Source: Stereocaulon alpinum (Eukaryota; Ascomycota; Lecanoromycetes; Lecanorales; Stereocaulaceae). From it: a stretch of DNA of 64,000 bases. How positions within the stretch are numbered: the first letter of the stretch is position 1; the number at the start of each line of letters is the position of its first letter. The DNA is taken from assembly GCA_018257865.1 (NCBI GenBank), contig JAEUBA010000018.1:344209-408208 (forward strand), given 5' to 3'. Positions 11,200-22,133 of the stretch are shown here, in pieces. Made by a program: the position numbers and the translations under genes. The notes under the pieces are model-generated. The model made no database searches. It saw only the letters and a list, made by a program, of their open reading frames with translations, and was not told where the DNA came from.

Positions 11200-13311
11200 A
11201 TGTCTTCAAAGCGGAAGGCGACCTCTTCGGTCCAAGGCGCCACCAAGGCAGGCAGAGCCGCCAAGGTCTCAACTCCAGGGACAGCGGCGCCGCGCTACGT
11301 TGGAGATGACGACTCCCACGAGCCGAGCGAAGTGCCCGATGAACTCAACAAGGTCATCGCCTGGAACGTTCAAAAATTTGATATCAGCTCTTTCCCATAC
11401 ACGCTCCCACCCGGCGTCATAGACAGGGTCTCCAGGTACTTCCAGCTTGAGCAGGAGCGAGACTTCACCGCCCTCTCGCTAAAAGCTGATCACCACAATC
11501 GGCCGCTATGGATTGATGGTTGTGGAAAGCTCATTTTCGAGAGCTTCCATCCGCTGGCGCCTCGAGTGCAGGACTTTTTAATTACGATTGCCGAACCGCT
11601 GTCACGACCATCATTGTTGCACGAATATAGGCTCACGACCCAAAGTCTGTGTGCGGCGGTATCGTTTGGCCTGAATACAAAAGACATCATGAAGACTCTC
11701 GATCGGTTCTTGAAGAACAGGATGCCGCCCAATGTCATCAAATATATCACACACTGTGGCAAGACCTATGGCAAGGTGAAGATGGTGTTGAGGAACAACA
11801 AGTATTTCGTGAAGACTGAGGATCCGGTAGTACTGCGAATGCTGCTGAAGGATCCTGAAATAGGTCCATGCCGAGTTCAGGGCGACGAAGAAATCACCAT
11901 GAGCGCTCCGACGATGGCTGGACTCGCGATCCCCGGAACGAAGGACGCCGCTGGCGTGCGCGAGGCCGAGAGACTAGACGAAAGTAGATCGAAGCAGGAA
12001 AAACAGGACAAAACCCGACGGCAGAGGAGGTATATATTGCACTGAACAATGAGGATAACGACGATGAACATGATGTCATTCATGCATTCCAGATCAAAGA
12101 TGAAAAGGTAAGCTCGGTCGCGCAGCGGTGTTTGGCGTTACACTACCCTGCGCTTGAGGAATACGATTTCAGGAAAGACCATTTTAATGCGAACCTCGAG
12201 ATGGATCTGCGACCAGCAACTCAGATCCGGCCGTACCAGGAACAGTGTTTAAGCAAGATGTTCGGTAATGGTCGTGCAAAGAGCGGCATCATTGTTTTGC
12301 CCTGTGGAGCTGGCAAGAGTTTGTTTGGCGTCACAGCTGCCTGCACGATTAAGAAGGGAGTTGTTGTTTTAGCTACTAGCAACATTTCAGCAATCCAGTG
12401 GAGCAATGAGTTCAAAAATGGTCGAATGTGAACCCAGATGATATTGCCATCTTCTCATTGGTCAATAAGTCTGTGTTCACTGGAAAGACCGGAATCATCA
12501 TCACAACCTACTTAATGGTGACAAATACGCGAGAGCGTGCTCATGGATCGGCTAAGTTGATGAATTTCCTTCAGAGTCGGGAACGGGGCCTTATGCTTCT
12601 AGACGAAGTACACGTCGTCCTCGCACAAATGTTCCGAAGGGTTGTTGGTCTATCAAGTCTCATTCGAAGCTGGGTCTAACAGCTACGCTTCTTCGAGAAG
12701 ATGACAAGATTGAGGATCTGAACTTCCTAATCGGACCGAAGCTGTATGAGGCTAACTGGATGGAGCTATCGCAGCAGGGTCATATTGCAAGGGTTCAGTG
12801 TGCTGAGGTCTGGTGCCCTATGCCGATTGAGTTCTACGAGCAGTATATGCAGGCCAACACACAGGATCGGTCATTGTTCTGCGTTATAAACCCGTCCAAG
12901 TTCCAGGCTTGCCAGTACTTGATCAAACATCACGAAAAGCGTGGCGACAAGATCATCGTCTTCTCAGACAATGTGTACGCCCTCGAGACCTATGCAAAGA
13001 AGCTGATGAAGCCGTTCCTTTTTGGTGGCACCGGCAATGCCGAGCGCCAGGAGATCTTAGATTCCTTCAGCAATTCACCAAAGTGCAGTACGCTCTTCCT
13101 CTCCAAGATCGGCGACACATCCCTGGACATCCCGGAAGCGACCTGCCTCATTCAAATGTCCGCACAATACGGTTCCCGTCGTCAAGAAGCTCAGCGTCTC
13201 GGTCGCATCCTGCGGGCCAAGCGGCGAAAGGAGGAGGGTTTTAACGCCTTCTTCTACTCGCTCGTATCCAAGGACACCGTGGAGATGGTCTTCTCGTCAA
13301 ATACTGCTTAG
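11200..13311 (+). pseudogene. Degenerate copy of the TFIIH helicase XPB/Ssl2 (Rad25)
   Basis: XPB/Ssl2 is the 3'-5' DNA translocase of TFIIH, used in promoter opening and nucleotide-excision repair. From ATG 11200 the frame follows the family's N-terminal domain, but three net -1 shifts break it: near 12016-12021, in an A5 run at 12414-12418, and at about 12644-12651. Across the breaks the helicase core is recognisable: GAGKS Walker A (about 12305), DEVH box (about 12604), LREDD, the GDTSLD motif and RRQEAQRLGRILRAKRR. Reading ends at 13311 just after VSKDTVEM, so roughly the last 120-130 residues are missing. Two usually invariant positions look changed (REW to RER; VVPA to VVLA). No introns are needed. 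An inactive duplicate is likeliest; assembly or base-call errors could explain the shifts but not the lost C-terminus. A functional SSL2 must lie elsewhere. Confidence 0.8.
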
Positions 13312-13454
13312 TGCAGTGCTAAATAGCCATCACCTGAGTTCGAGCCTGATAGCAGGTAGTGGTGCTGATGCATGATCACGGTTACCGCAATGACTGCAGC
13401 CCCTGCTACTGAACTCAATGCCATTTCACTTTGCGTCTATCGCCATGACACATG

Positions 13455-15558
13455 TCACTTCTTCTGCCTCTTCGAGCTCCTATTACTAACATGACTAACA
13501 ACACTCGCACTCCTCTTCGCAGTAGGAGCAACACCTCCTCTCGAAGACGCCTCATCATCATCATTCTCCCCTTCGCCATCCGCATCTTCCATATCTTCAT
13601 CTTCTCCGTCTCCATCCATTTGCTCCTGAGCCTCGCCTTCTTCGTCTTCTTGTAGTTCTTGCATCTCAGCAGCTATGGCGCTCTCATCGACTTCGCCATC
13701 AGCGTCCTCTTCCGAGGCACTGTTATCACTATCGTTTTGGTTCGCATCGTCGTCACTGTCTTCCCTCTCTTCATCTTTCTCTTCCCGATCTTCGTTGTCG
13801 TCCTCGTTGTCGTCCTCGTTGTCGTCTTCGTTCTCCTCCTCGACTTTCGACTCGTCATTCTGAGTCCCTCCCTTCTCCGCTTCTTCTTCTTCTTCTTCCT
13901 CTTGATTCCGAACTTCTTCGCCCGTTCCCTCCTCCTCTTTGATATCCTCCCCTCTCTCCCGTTTCTCCATCAACTCCTTCTGCGCGAGGAGTACCCTAGT
14001 CTCCCCATCTAATTTCTCAGACACCTTCCTGACCTCCAATAACCCTTTGATCCCTTCAATCAATCTCTCGTATTCCGTCACAACCCTGGCCGTTGGCATC
14101 ATCAGTCGTGGTGGTATCTTCAATTCCGTCAATGCTGCACCTATACGGCTAGTCTGCACCCCGCTCTTCGCTTGCCCAGCTTTCGTGATCCGCTCATGCC
14201 GGAATTGTATCCCGCCTGTTAGCCGCTCGGTGGGATGCGAAACACCGTATTTACGCTCTTCCTGCTGGGTTAGTGGGCGACGGGCACCTCCTGCGCTGTG
14301 CGGGTCTACAGAGGTGGAGAGGCGGGAACTGCCTCCGACGCCGGAAAGGGATTGTCGCTGGGAGCGGTCGGGACCGTATTGGTTGTGGGAGGAGCCTTCG
14401 CCGGATTCGAGGATGGAGCGGCGTTTCTCTCCCTTCCGTTCAAGTTCTTTGTTTTTGTTTTGCGTGAAGAGGGTTTGCATTAGTTGAGTCAGGCCCTGGG
14501 ATGTGGTATACATTGCCATGCTGTCTCTGGTTGACGATGGAGCAGCGTCAAGACGTTCGTAGAGTGCTTTGCGGTCTTGGGAAAGCTTTTCTTGATTGGC
14601 TACTATACGGGATAATTCTCGGAGGTAGTATTCTTCCTCTTCTTTTTCTTCCTTGGGACGGGCGAAGAGGAGCTCGACGTATTTTTTTCGCTTGGTCTCT
14701 TGGGCGCCGTCGAACTTGGTCATTTTCTCGTGGGCGGAGAATTCGGCTGCTGACATGCTGGAGAGGGGGTTATGTAGGACCATTGTTTTGGCAGCGAGAT
14801 CGTAGTAGCGCGTTTTGAGATCTTCTAGCGTTCGGTTTTTGGTTTGGGGCGTTATTGCCATTGAGTCTTCTGATATATTCGGTTGGATGGGAGGTTTGTA
14901 GTCGTAGCGGTCGCTGATTACTATCCAGCGGAGATCGAACTCTATGGCTAAGTCTACCAGGTAGTCCGTCTCTTCCTTGCTCCAGTCCTCGCTCTTTAGA
15001 TGCGTCTCATACTGCTCGTCTGTGTACTGAGGTCTTTCTACTTTGACATTGTATTTTGCCCAGGGAGCATCTGGTATTGCGATGGGAGCTTTTTCATCTG
15101 TTTCCATCTCAGATGCGGCATTCGAATCTGCTGGGGTGACTGGCATAGCGGCTCCTCCGTTGACTACATCGCCTTTCCTCCTCCAGTGTCGAAGAATGAG
15201 GCCGTCTTTTCTGGCTGAATTAACGAAAGGCGTCTCCTCCCTGCGTATATCAGTAAGCTATCGTCAGATACCCTGAGCCTGGGTGGTGCAATACCATTGA
15301 CGAGGCTTGAAAGGTAGCTTTGGCTTGTCTTTGAACTTCGGTGCAACAATTGATATTGGCGGTGCTCCTTCGTACTTGAGATCGAGGACTTCTCTTATCA
15401 TTCCAGCTGTTTATTGTTAGCACCATTCATTCTTGTTCTTTGGTTGTCATTGAAAACGAACTTGGTCCTCTGCCCTTAGGCTTCTGAACTTTTGGGGTTG
15501 CGGGCTTGGGCGCCGCACTGGGCAGACCCATTACATCGCGGGCATCGGAGCCCATCAT
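13455..15558 (-). CDS. SWC4: SWR1/NuA4 subunit Swc4 (DMAP1 family)
   Basis: Shared subunit of the SWR1 remodeller (H2A.Z deposition) and the NuA4 acetyltransferase. Exons 15558-15462, 15406-15295 and 15240-13455 encode 664 aa; introns are 55 and 54 nt, the first with a GTTCGT donor and GCTAAC branch. The N-terminal run WEETPFVNSARKDGL and RHWRRK, then the SANT/Myb-like segment WSKEETDYLVDLAIEFDLRW, are diagnostic of DMAP1/Swc4. Following these are a Lys/Glu-rich helical stretch (RPKEEKEEEEYYLRELSRI) and a long, very acidic, low-complexity C-terminus with EDDN repeats ending in SSKRQKK. Two adjacent ATGs occur at 15558 and 15555. It ends about 140 bp from the convergent XPB-like pseudogene and shares a 237-bp divergent promoter with the p24 gene. 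Confidence 0.93.
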
Positions 15559-15795
15559 CTTGACGAAGTAGGACTTGAATTCTGGGATGGACTATCTCCT
15601 GGGTATCTATAGATCTTTACCTAGCACGTAGTCCATCTTCGAGTGGTGAAGAACATATCAAGAAAGGATAGTGACAGTGTTGATGAATGCGCATTGCTCG
15701 AGGTGAAGTAGCCGGAGAAACCTCGGCCAAAAATTCGCGGCTTCAACTTTTTGGCAAAGGAAGTCTCGTGTCCAACTCCTTTCAAACACCAAACC

Positions 15796-16646
15796 ATGGA
15801 AAGATCACAAAGAAGTCCATTGCGCCCTTCATGTTTCTCCTTACTGATTCTTGCTTTGAGTTTCATTTCGCCCTCGCAAGCACTATACTTCTACCTCGAT
15901 GGCGCCTCTTCAACTCCAAAATGTTTCTACGAAGAGCTCCCTAAAGACACCCTCGTCGTTGGTGAGCAACAATCCCCAGTTGCTCCTCCGTCCGCTTCAT
16001 GAATCAGCTCAAATTTGAAATTTCTGGGAACCAAGCTAAAAGCGCATTCAGGTCACTACACAGCCCTCCAACACACACCCTCCACAAACACCTTCCACAG
16101 TAACCCCGACCTCTCCATAACAGTTACAGTCGACGAAGTCTTCGACAACGACCACCGCGTCGTAAACACCAAAGGCTCTCACACCGGCAAATTCACCTTC
16201 AGCGCCGCCGACGCCGGCGACCACCGTATCTGCTTTACGCCCTCAGGAGCAGGCGGAGGATGGTTGACTGGAGGCGGAGCGCAGGGCCAGGTGAAATTGA
16301 CGCTGGATATGGCGATTGGAGAGACGAGCGCGATTGAGAGTACGGATAAGGGGAAGATGTCGGAGATTAGTCAGAAGGTTAGGGATCTGAATGGGCGGTT
16401 GCAGGATATTAGGCGGGAGCAGGTCTTTCAGAGGGTGAGTCTTCTCTATGTCATGCTATAGGTGGTGAAGAGACTTGTGCTGATTGATGAGTGCAGGAGC
16501 GAGAAGCCGAGTTCAGAGATCAATCGGAGAGTACGAATGCCAGGGTTGTGAGATGGACGTTGCTACAGTTGATTGTGCTGGGTGTTACTTGTGCTTGGCA
16601 ACTGTCGCATCTCCGTGCGTTCTTCATCAAGCAGAAGCTCACGTGA
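15796..16646 (+). CDS. p24/emp24 (GOLD domain) cargo receptor, alpha-type (Erp1/5/6-like)
   Basis: Single-span COPII/COPI cargo adaptor cycling between ER and Golgi. Exons 15796-15961, 16052-16434 and 16497-16646 give 232 aa; introns are 90 and 62 nt. A signal peptide ends near SQA, followed by LYFYLDG and a conserved early Cys. A GOLD domain carries the second Cys (HRICF). Next come a coiled coil (about 140-185, MSEISQKVRDLNGRLQDIRRE), one membrane span (LLQLIVLGVTCAWQL) and a short cytosolic tail with FF and a lysine-based ending (FFIKQKLT) suited to COPI recognition. The LYF start places it nearer the alpha (Erp1/TMED9) branch than Emp24 or Erv25; the exact paralogue is not settled. Confidence 0.88.
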
Positions 16647-17009
16647 GAATCGGAGAGAACTTCTGGGACCAGAAGCAATATGTAGAATATTCCGGGAATA
16701 TCTCATAGCAAGGAGTCGTTTGGATTCTGTGCATATACAGTTTCTTCGCTTTGACCTCTAAAACAGAAGCTATGTCTATCGAAAGTTGCGCAAGAGCAAA
16801 TGAGAAAGCATTGAGCGTTGCAAATCTGTTTTCTATTGTTATCTGTATGATCCCTATTTCCATGGTATGACAGCTAATAGTACACATATGCTTAAGCCCA
16901 CTCGCGCATGTTGAAATATCTCATAAAGCTTCGTCCTTGCCAAAAGAATGTAGCTGCCTCTCGTCTATTAAAAATATCGTACGAAGAAGCCACATTGAAC
17001 AATCACCAG
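16647..17009. other. Convergent 3' region, p24 gene and unknown gene
   Basis: About 360 bp between convergent stop codons. AT-richer than the flanks, consistent with two 3' UTRs. No gene seen. Confidence 0.5.
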
Positions 17010-18983
17010 TTACTTCTTCTTGTTGCCTACCTGATACGCAGCGTCATTGATCTGCAATTCATCAATATCCGTATCATCACCCTCGACTGCAGAAAGTCGC
17101 TTCATGCCAGCTCGAGATTCACGACCACGGCTGAAAAGGGCGCTGTTCGGTCGGGGATGGGAGGCCCGCTTGCTGAACTTGGGTCGAGCTCGGAAATGCT
17201 TTGGCAAGTTGTCCTCGCTCTCCTCTGGTGCCTTCCCTTTACCGACGTCAAAGATACTCAGACCTCTCCGTACTTTGCTCACAGGCCCCTTAGGCTTCCC
17301 AACCTGGTCGTTTGCACTCTTAAGTGAGAGGGGATCTCGTGATTCACCGGTGTCTAGCCGGCTGATTCCGGTGGCAAGTCCCATATCCTCACTGGAATTT
17401 AAAGAATTTGTCTTAATCTTCTTAGTTGCTGGCGATAGACCGGAGCGTAAATCTTCCGTCGCACCTTTCCTCTTCACGCTCATGCTGCTTCCATCTGATG
17501 CTCTTGGTTGCGGAGAAGGAGCGCTTGACGAAGCGTCGTCACTTGGAGCTTCAAAGCTGAATTCCAACATAGATGGAATGCGCATGAGTGCATCATTGAT
17601 TGACTTGTCTGCAACGGCAACGGGCTCCGGTTCCAGCCGGATTCGTGGTGTAGAGTGGCTGATTGGAGGGCTAGAGAAGAATGTCACATCAGAGTGCTGA
17701 GCCAAACCGGAGATCTTGTTATCGAATCTGTTATTGGGTTGATGAATAGCCAAATGTTGGTTGGATATCCCAGAAGGGCCGTCTGATTGGTGTTGAGTTG
17801 GCGTTGTTGCAGTTGTGACCCTGCCTTTATTCCTTTGTTTGCTAAAGTCGAAGTTGAACCCGGAATAGTCTTGTAGCGACGGACTGGTTTCTTGCTCTCT
17901 GCTGTCCGAGAAAGGATCGTCGAGAGATAATCTTGAGCGGTCATTCCTAGACTTCATGCTCTCGTACACTGGTAGTGGCTTGCGAGGAATGTTGCCATTC
18001 CCTGTCAATTGCCTGATCTTTGGATTGCTAAGGTTCGCGCCTTCGGCAATGCGGCGGTTGAGTCTGACGCGGCGTACTTCTTCCGGAGTTTCGTACATTG
18101 GAGGAGGATCCGAATCTGGACTGGGGCTGCGTCGGCTTGAAGCTGCCCTCCTTGCGGTTCTTGGTCTCTCGGAGCTGTTGCTGCTGTTACCCAATCGATC
18201 TTTGATTGCACGAGTAGCTTTCACGAGCGCCTTTTTGCCTCGTTCCAATGGAGACAATTTCGCTGACTCTGCAGCATAGATAGCTTCCCTCCGGCGTGTC
18301 TCTCCCTCCTGCACTGCGGCTTGCTGCATAAGGTTGGATATTTTTCGACTGAGCTCTGCGGCATCCGTTATGGTAGAGATGGGAGCGGAAGCTGTGGTGT
18401 GGCTAGTCGGGGGCCGACTTGTAGATGGGCCAGTAGTACCACCTGGTGGATCTATAAGAATTGGAGCAGAAATGTTGGATTTAGTGAGTCGCTTTGCTTC
18501 CGTACTAGGATTCTTCATGTTGTTCGTTTTTGTCGTGAGCGCTTGTTTGTTCTTCCAGTGTCGCCTTTGCTCTGCGAAGGGGTCCTTTGGAGGTGCTGGT
18601 GGAAGAGGCTTATCTTCTAGGGTAGTTCTGCTAGCTTTTGGGCGGAGGATATCATCGGTGGCTATGGCGCCCAGGCTGTGAAGTGACGGGAGTCGGACTG
18701 GCTGACGTGGGAGGGACGGCACATTGTAGAGTAGTGCATTCGAGGTCAGCTCGTCGCTGCTCTCGTCGTCGGTCCTCCCACGGTTATGCGATCTATGTAA
18801 CAGTGACTTCGCTTTTCCCAGTCTTGTGTAGGCTAAACAATCAGATGAGAAATTTACCAGCTCAGCTCACAAAGCGAGTCACTCACCTGGGTGCTGCTGA
18901 GTCGCATCCGGCTCTGACTTATCATCGTGGAAGATAGAGAAGGAAGACAACAGTCTCTTCTTTTTCTTGCCGTAGGTGGCCAT
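17010..18983 (-). CDS. Uncharacterised Ser/Pro-rich, mostly disordered protein
   Basis: Exons 18983-18887 and 18832-17010 (intron 54 nt, GTGAGT donor) encode 639 aa. The N-terminus is basic (MATYGKKKKR) and is followed by a short segment with RTDDESSDEL. Most of the rest is low-complexity, with many Ser, Pro, Arg and Lys residues. A short helical stretch near residues 180-230 contains ELSRKISNLMQQAAVQEGE and REAIYAAESAKLS. Basic clusters such as KRKG and KKIK and the acidic motif near the end (DDTDIDELQI) suggest a nuclear protein. I do not recognise the family. The second exon alone is open for 570 codons, and the spliced N-terminus reads as coding, so the gene itself is well supported. Confidence 0.75.
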
Positions 18984-20292
18984 ATAGCCGGTATTTGTAA
19001 GAAATGTCGACAATAGCCTCGAGGGATGTGATTGTTGTGGCCGGAAATTAAGTTCGGAGGCGACACAGAGGATATCGTTGTCAACGTCACTGATCAGTGA
19101 GGAGATATACAGATTGTTGAGGGCACGCCATTGTTATCGAAAAGGGCAAGACCATCCGGGATTGCAGTTACCTCCCGAACAGATTTACGTTTCAGGTCAA
19201 CGACTATAAACACGTGCGTTGCTTTCAATATCTTGCAGGCAAAGTCTCGCTTGTCACAAACACGTTCAGTAGGCTGTTTGCCATGCGTTCAATTTACGAG
19301 GGTGGCGTCCCTGCATTCGTGCTTTGCGGGTGGAGCTTCTTTCGTTTTCATAATGACTGTCAGACATGGGCTCATTATGAAAGCAGCTTTGCAACAGAGA
19401 AGTCATCCCTACTGCAATGGCCGGCCCTGTAATGCCAATCCAAATACTTCACCATCTTCAACGTCTCTCCCGCTTCCCTAGCGTGATGTTGTGATAGAGG
19501 TACTACCACCGCTCCTATGTCTCGAAGCCTTCTTGAGTCTCGATCTACAAGACATGGCCACTGAGAACCCATTGAGACAACTTCCTGGTCTTGTCTTAGA
19601 TCACAGCCTGCCTTGCAGTACCTGGATTGATAGCTAGGATTAGGGGTCGCCGCCCATGGCAGAGCGATTCAAACTTTCATGACGTTGCTATCATCATTTT
19701 CAATCCCAAATAATCTTCGGAAACGAAAGTTATGGGTGCTCCTTGTAGACTCTTGGAGTGGAGAGTAGAACACCAGGTTGCCTCGGTTGCGGCAATGATT
19801 GCGGGATGTTAGGGGCCGGATATTTAAGGCTGAGATGATCCACCAATCGAGTCGCTACAAACCAGCCTTGTGTCCTTCGAGGCAAGCTTTTTATGGATTC
19901 AATGTCAGTGGAGGGATGAGTAGCCTTTTGGGCGCCCTTATCCGTCCTGTATCTGTATTTAAGCCCAAGTCTTCGATCTATGTTCGTATGGTTGCCTCCA
20001 CTGTCCTTTTGAGTTCTCGCAAAGAAAGACTAGACCCACATGTGAAAGTTTAAAAACATAGAAAGAAAAGTACGAACCCACTACACCATCATACCAGCGC
20101 CATCAGGAATCGAACCTAATACGATCAAGTATTGAACCGCAAACAACGAACACACATAAGTTGCACATCTGCATCACATCCGCATTCCATTTTTCCACAT
20201 TTCACACCGAGGAATTTCATCCAGAATCTCATGGCTAAGGACTTCGAAAGACCTCTTGGAAGCTCCGCATCTCTTCGCTCGACTACCCAACC
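18984..20292. other. Intergenic region upstream of the secreted-protein gene
   Basis: About 1.3 kb with no supported gene. Frames of 60-116 codons here lack family features. Two Pol III-like box motifs lie at 20077-20088 and 20106-20116 on the minus strand but do not form a tRNA (see findings). Confidence 0.5.
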
Positions 20293-20739
20293 ATGAAGCT
20301 GCCCTCCTCCCTCCTCCTGTTCGCCGCCCTGGCCACTTCCCTACTCGCTCAACGACCATCAATAATTTCGAAGCCCCAATGCGTACTTATACAATCAGAA
20401 CGCTTAGCGCTGGTTCGGCACATTAACGATCCCTCCATCTGCCACAAAGTGGGCTGCAACAGGAAAGGCATAATCAGCCGATTTTTGGAAAATGACAGCG
20501 AGATGAAAGTGCATAATTGCGAGGGTTATCTGGATTGGCCAGCTTTCCGACCGGACGACTGTGATCAAATCCAGCAGCTTGCTACTGAACGAGCAAGAGG
20601 CTCTCCTCCGTGTAAACCAAATTGCGATATTGAAACTTCACAGATGATGATGTATGGTGTAGGAGAGGAATGCTGGCGGTATAGCCGCAAGCAAGACTAT
20701 GACCGAGATTGGCTCAACGATGGGGCCTTGATCGTTTGA
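20293..20739 (+). CDS. Small secreted eight-cysteine protein (effector-like candidate)
   Basis: A single-exon frame of 148 aa. Residues 1-19 form a clear signal peptide (MKLPSS, a Leu/Ala core, cleavage near LLA). The mature part has eight cysteines, at 30, 50, 55, 76, 90, 107, 111 and 127, enough for four disulfides, and no membrane span or anchor signal. It is mildly charged and ends DGALIV. No known family is recognised. Size, secretion signal and cysteine content fit fungal small secreted proteins, which include effectors and antimicrobial proteins, but function is not shown. The gene stands alone, with over 1 kb of noncoding DNA upstream. An intron near the 3' end cannot be excluded. Confidence 0.7.
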   Translation: MKLPSSLLLFAALATSLLAQRPSIISKPQCVLIQSERLALVRHINDPSICHKVGCNRKGIISRFLENDSEMKVHNCEGYLDWPAFRPDDCDQIQQLATERARGSPPCKPNCDIETSQMMMYGVGEECWRYSRKQDYDRDWLNDGALIV

Positions 20740-21051
20740 GGTCACAAAACACTGTGAAGGCTTTGGCGCTTGTAATAGGCTGGAAAATTCAAGGGGTAAT
20801 CGGACGGACAAGGATGGCGGGCTGGAAAATTGTCGGCGTGGTGGAGGAATTGGAAAACTTGATATCTGTGATTAGAGCAATGGGACTGTAATCGCTCTAT
20901 AATGTCGCATGTCATTTCTCATCTACTTTGTCATCGTAGTAAGGGTTCGCCAGTAGCAACAGACGTAGACGTGTCGTCGTCGTATTGGCAGTGACTCCCT
21001 TCCATTCCGTAGGCCATGACCACAAGTCTATCTTGTATCATTGTGTGTTTA
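20740..21051. other. Convergent 3' region, secreted protein and SERF
   Basis: About 310 bp between two convergent stops. Only a short unsupported frame is present. Confidence 0.45.
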
Positions 21052-21542
21052 CTACTTCCCACCAGAAGCGGAAGTTGCGTCCTTCTTTGCCAATGCTGGG
21101 ACGAGTCAGCTTGACGAGTCCCTTTGACGTTGAGGCTTTGGTTCCGCCTTGTGGTGCCTCATAGGTCAGAGGCATCTACGGGCAGTAGGCGTACCTTCAG
21201 CCTGCTTCTGACGCATTATAGCCGCTTGCTGCTCCTGGGTGCGCTTGAACTCGGTACCCGATTGCTACAACCATACAAAAATATCAGGCAATCTCTTAGA
21301 ATTTGAAGGTGGTACGGCAGGCTAGCTGAACATGCATTCGAGCTTTCCAAAGGGAGGTGGTCATACAGTGTTCTTCTTTTTCTGCAACAAAGGATAGTCG
21401 TTAGCTCGATATCGGCAAGGTCCTTTGAGCAGGGGAAAGTCAACAGCAAAAGCCAGGCTGACAGGGGGACGGCGCTTACCTGGGCAGCTTGTTCCTTTTG
21501 GGTCTTTTCACGGGCTTTGTCACGCTGGTTTCCGCGAGCCAT
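21052..21542 (-). CDS. 4F5/SERF family small EDRK-rich protein
   Basis: Four exons on the minus strand: 21542-21480, 21381-21367, 21264-21195 and 21095-21052, encoding 63 aa. The start MARGNQRDKAREKTQK is the family signature, followed by KKKNTQSGTEFKRTQEQQ and a Lys/Ala-rich helix. SERF proteins are small, highly charged, disordered proteins that bind nucleic acids and modulate amyloid formation. Exon 2 is only 15 nt (KKKNT). The introns are about 100 nt each, twice the local norm, so the gene is mostly intron. Splice sites are canonical (GTAAGC, GTATGA, GTACGC donors). It lies divergently from the 54-aa membrane protein gene. Confidence 0.9.
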
Positions 21543-21809
21543 AGCGAGTGCTGAGGTGTCCGCAATAGGTGTATTCAGGTGTTGAGACTGCTGATTGTAA
21601 TATGTCGCACTCTAGGAGGGAGAGTAGAAAGAGCGAAGAGCGAAGAAATTCCGCGTGTAGAACTAGATAACGGCTAAATCCGGTCCTAGTCGCCTCGCCA
21701 AGCCTTTAGCACTGTTCTCGGGACAAGGCTCTATAGAATTTCAACTTGACTTCATGTTGTTCGATCTCACCCTAGGTCACCCTCGCTCTTTCCGCGGACT
21801 CATCGAGCA

Positions 21810-22111
21810 ATGGTGAGTGCGTTATTGCCCAAAAGCGTTATCAACATGGAGCTCCTTCTTCACAATGTCCGCATCTCTTATCCCATACCTCAACTGCGTT
21901 GGCCTACAGATGAAATCATTTATCACACCTTTAATTTCCTACAATGCAGTCTGATGACGATGGAGGATTCTTGTATCACTTTGTGAATCGAGGAATCCAA
22001 ATTCTGGCCGGATACATCGTCATAAAATTGTACATCCTCTGGCTCAATTGGCGTGACGAACAAACATACGCGCGACAAGGCTGGCCGAAGTGGGATGAAG
22101 AGTCTCTTTGA
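21810..22111 (+). CDS. Putative 54-aa single-span membrane microprotein
   Basis: Exon 1 contributes only the ATG (21810-21812). A 137-nt intron (donor GTGAGT immediately after ATG, acceptor ATGCAG) joins it to 21950-22111. The product begins MSDDDGG, has one hydrophobic segment (GIQILAGYIVIKLYILWL) and a charged C-tail ending DEESL. No family recognised. Its stop lies 22 nt before the RecQ start codon on the same strand, so it either shares the RecQ transcript or its 3' end overlaps the RecQ promoter. Without splicing, ATG 21810 opens a different 58-codon frame, so the splice call is uncertain. Confidence 0.45.
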
Positions 22112-22133
22112 AGAAAAAATAAAGAAGCCTAGG

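Noticed and set aside
12060..12130. Intron between the first two frames of the XPB-like gene (a GTAAGC is present at 12108)
   Set aside because: Sequence on both sides of that GTAAGC still reads as XPB protein in one frame, so the break near 12016-12021 is a frameshift, not splicing.
13335..13365. tRNA-like GAGTTCGAGCC after the XPB-like pseudogene
   Set aside because: No matching stems on either side.
13659..14012. Plus-strand frames opposite the SWC4 C-terminus (Leu/Val/Phe-rich and Ser-rich)
   Set aside because: Antisense readings of the Glu/Asp-rich SWC4 tail; low complexity only.
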